NCBI GenBank assembly: GCA_001797815.1
Contig: MGQK01000090.1
Location: forward strand, 7,104-12,401
Reading direction: 5' to 3'
Length of the DNA: 5,298 nucleotides
DNA from: Deltaproteobacteria bacterium RBG_13_61_14
GTDB taxonomy: Bacteria; RBG-13-61-14
Of the stretch, positions 4,252 through 5,298 are shown piece by piece. Under the pieces are notes generated by a model. It was not told the origin of the DNA, did not search any database, and saw nothing but the letters and a program-made list of their open reading frames with translations. Positions within the stretch are counted from its first letter, which is position 1. Each line of letters opens with the position of its first letter. The translations under genes and the position numbers were made by a program.

Positions 4252-5298
4252 ATGAAGGATGTAATCTGGGAACCCGATGGCGATTACCTGACCAAGAGCA
4301 ACATTGCCCGCTTCATGAAGAAGCATAAGATCAAGGACTATAACCATCTGATCCAGCGCTCGACCGCGGACGTGGAGTGGTTCTGGAAGGCCGCGCTCAA
4401 GGACCTGGGGGTGGAGTGGTTCACGCCCTACACCCGGATCCTGGATATGTCCAAGGGCTTCCCCTGGGCCAAGTGGTTCGTGGCCGGCAAGATCAACATC
4501 GTCCACAACATCCTCGACCGCCACCTCAAGAAGCGCGGCCGGCAGACCATGATCCTCTGGGAGGGCGACGACGGCAAGACCCGCTCGCTCACCTACGCGG
4601 AGGTCAACGCCGAGGTCTGCCGGGTGGCGAACGGGCTCAAGAAGCTGGGGGTGAAGAAGGGCGACACCGTCGGGATCTACATGCCCATGGTGCCCGAGAT
4701 CTGCATCGCGCTCTATGCCTGCCTCAAGATCGGGGCCGCGGTGATCCCGGTCTTTTCCGGTTTTGGCGGCATGGCGCTGGCCACGCGCCTGGAAGACGGA
4801 GAGGCCAAGGTGCTGTTTACCTCGGACGGCGCGGTGCGCCGGGGCAAGGCGGTGCCGACCAAGGAAGAGGCGGACAAGGCGCTGGCGATGGCCAAGTGCG
4901 TGAAGCACGTGGTGGTCTATCGCCGGACCGGGGCCAATGTGCCGATGAAGAAGGGCCGGGATATTTTCTGGGAAGACCTGGTGGCCGGGCAGAAGACCGC
5001 CTGCCCCACGGCCAAGCTTCCGGCCGAGCATACCTCGATGATCATCTACACTTCCGGCACCACCGGCAAGCCCAAGGGCACGGTGCACACGCACGCCGGC
5101 GCGCTCGCGCAAATGGCCAAGGAGTTGGGCTATTACTTTGACGTGAAGCCGGAGGACGTCTTCTTCTGGGTGACCGATATCGGCTGGATGATGGGCCCCT
5201 GGATGATGATCGGGGTGCCGTTCCACGGGGGCCGGTTCTTAGTTTACGAGGGCGTGCCCAACTGGCCGGGCCAGGACCGGCTGTGGGAGGTGGTCGAG
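4252..5298 (+). CDS. Acetyl-CoA-synthetase-like AMP-forming acyl-CoA synthetase, N-terminal half (cut by window edge)
   Basis: Cytoplasmic ANL-superfamily enzyme that activates a carboxylic acid with ATP to an acyl-adenylate and then transfers it to CoA. The 349 visible residues begin at the ATG at 4252, with GGAGGT about 6 bases upstream. An Acs-type N-terminal domain (about 30-100, YNHLIQRSTADVEWFWKAAL and later KINIVHNILDRHLKKRG) precedes the AMP-binding core. The core shows IYMPMVPE, the P-loop-like YTSGTTGKPKG (266-276) and the later motif TDIGWMMGP (308-316). Canonical Acs proteins usually have a YTSGSTGKPKG loop and a TADVGWVTGH motif, so this belongs to a side branch and its acid (acetate, propionate or another short chain) cannot be named. 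The substrate-pocket tryptophan region, hinge and catalytic lysine lie beyond the window; about 300 residues are missing relative to a typical 630-660. It has its own promoter. Confidence 0.88.
   Translation, partial: MKDVIWEPDGDYLTKSNIARFMKKHKIKDYNHLIQRSTADVEWFWKAALKDLGVEWFTPYTRILDMSKGFPWAKWFVAGKINIVHNILDRHLKKRGRQTMILWEGDDGKTRSLTYAEVNAEVCRVANGLKKLGVKKGDTVGIYMPMVPEICIALYACLKIGAAVIPVFSGFGGMALATRLEDGEAKVLFTSDGAVRRGKAVPTKEEADKALAMAKCVKHVVVYRRTGANVPMKKGRDIFWEDLVAGQKTACPTAKLPAEHTSMIIYTSGTTGKPKGTVHTHAGALAQMAKELGYYFDVKPEDVFFWVTDIGWMMGPWMMIGVPFHGGRFLVYEGVPNWPGQDRLWEVVE

Noticed and set aside
4183-5226. 347-codon minus-strand frame opposite the acyl-CoA synthetase
   Set aside because: The plus strand carries unmistakable ANL motifs in frame with a strong promoter and Shine-Dalgarno site; the antisense product has no domain and is rich in His, Leu and Gly as expected for a shadow.
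1-5298. CRISPR array, tRNA or rRNA genes
   Set aside because: No regularly spaced direct repeats, tRNA cloverleaf with a T-loop signature, or rRNA-like conserved stretches were seen on either strand.

Overview
This 5.3 kb window looks like a chromosomal piece of a GC-rich, didermic Gram-negative bacterium. The type II secretion genes require an outer membrane. The delta-proteobacterium-like style of GspC/GspD, the REC-PilZ protein and the dispersed hairpin repeat suggest Desulfobacterota or a related lineage. That placement is an inference; no marker gene is present to fix the taxonomy.

Layout. (1) Positions 1-1730, minus strand: the start of a type II secretion (T2SS) operon, gspC followed by the N-terminal third of the secretin gspD, which runs off the left edge. 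(2) Positions 1731-1905: a compact AT-rich divergent control region. It holds a back-to-back pair of sigma70-type promoters with a perfect 17-bp palindrome just inside the gspC transcript, a 15/17 copy of it just inside the opposite transcript, and a weaker dyad across both -35 boxes. (3) Positions 1906-3826, plus strand: a tight three-gene operon (gaps of 14 and 8 bp) encoding an XRE-family DNA-binding protein, an unrecognised two-span membrane protein with sensor-like topology, and a response-regulator receiver fused to a c-di-GMP-binding PilZ domain. (4) Positions 3827-4251: no credible gene. This stretch holds a 192-bp foldback (MITE-like) element with a strong GC-rich hairpin at its centre, then an imperfect dyad and a strong extended -10 promoter. 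(5) Positions 4252-5298, plus strand: the N-terminal half of an acetyl-CoA-synthetase-like AMP-forming acyl-CoA synthetase, cut by the right edge.

How the parts may work together. The most interesting unit is the divergent locus. An XRE regulator sits opposite gspC, with repeated palindromes flanking both start sites, and is co-transcribed with a membrane protein and a REC-PilZ effector. A reasonable hypothesis is that the XRE protein represses its own operon and gspCD, while the membrane protein and REC-PilZ protein tie envelope signals, phosphorylation and c-di-GMP to secretion. The sequence shows the promoters, palindromes and domains; the regulatory wiring is inference. The acyl-CoA synthetase has its own promoter and appears to be a separate transcription unit.
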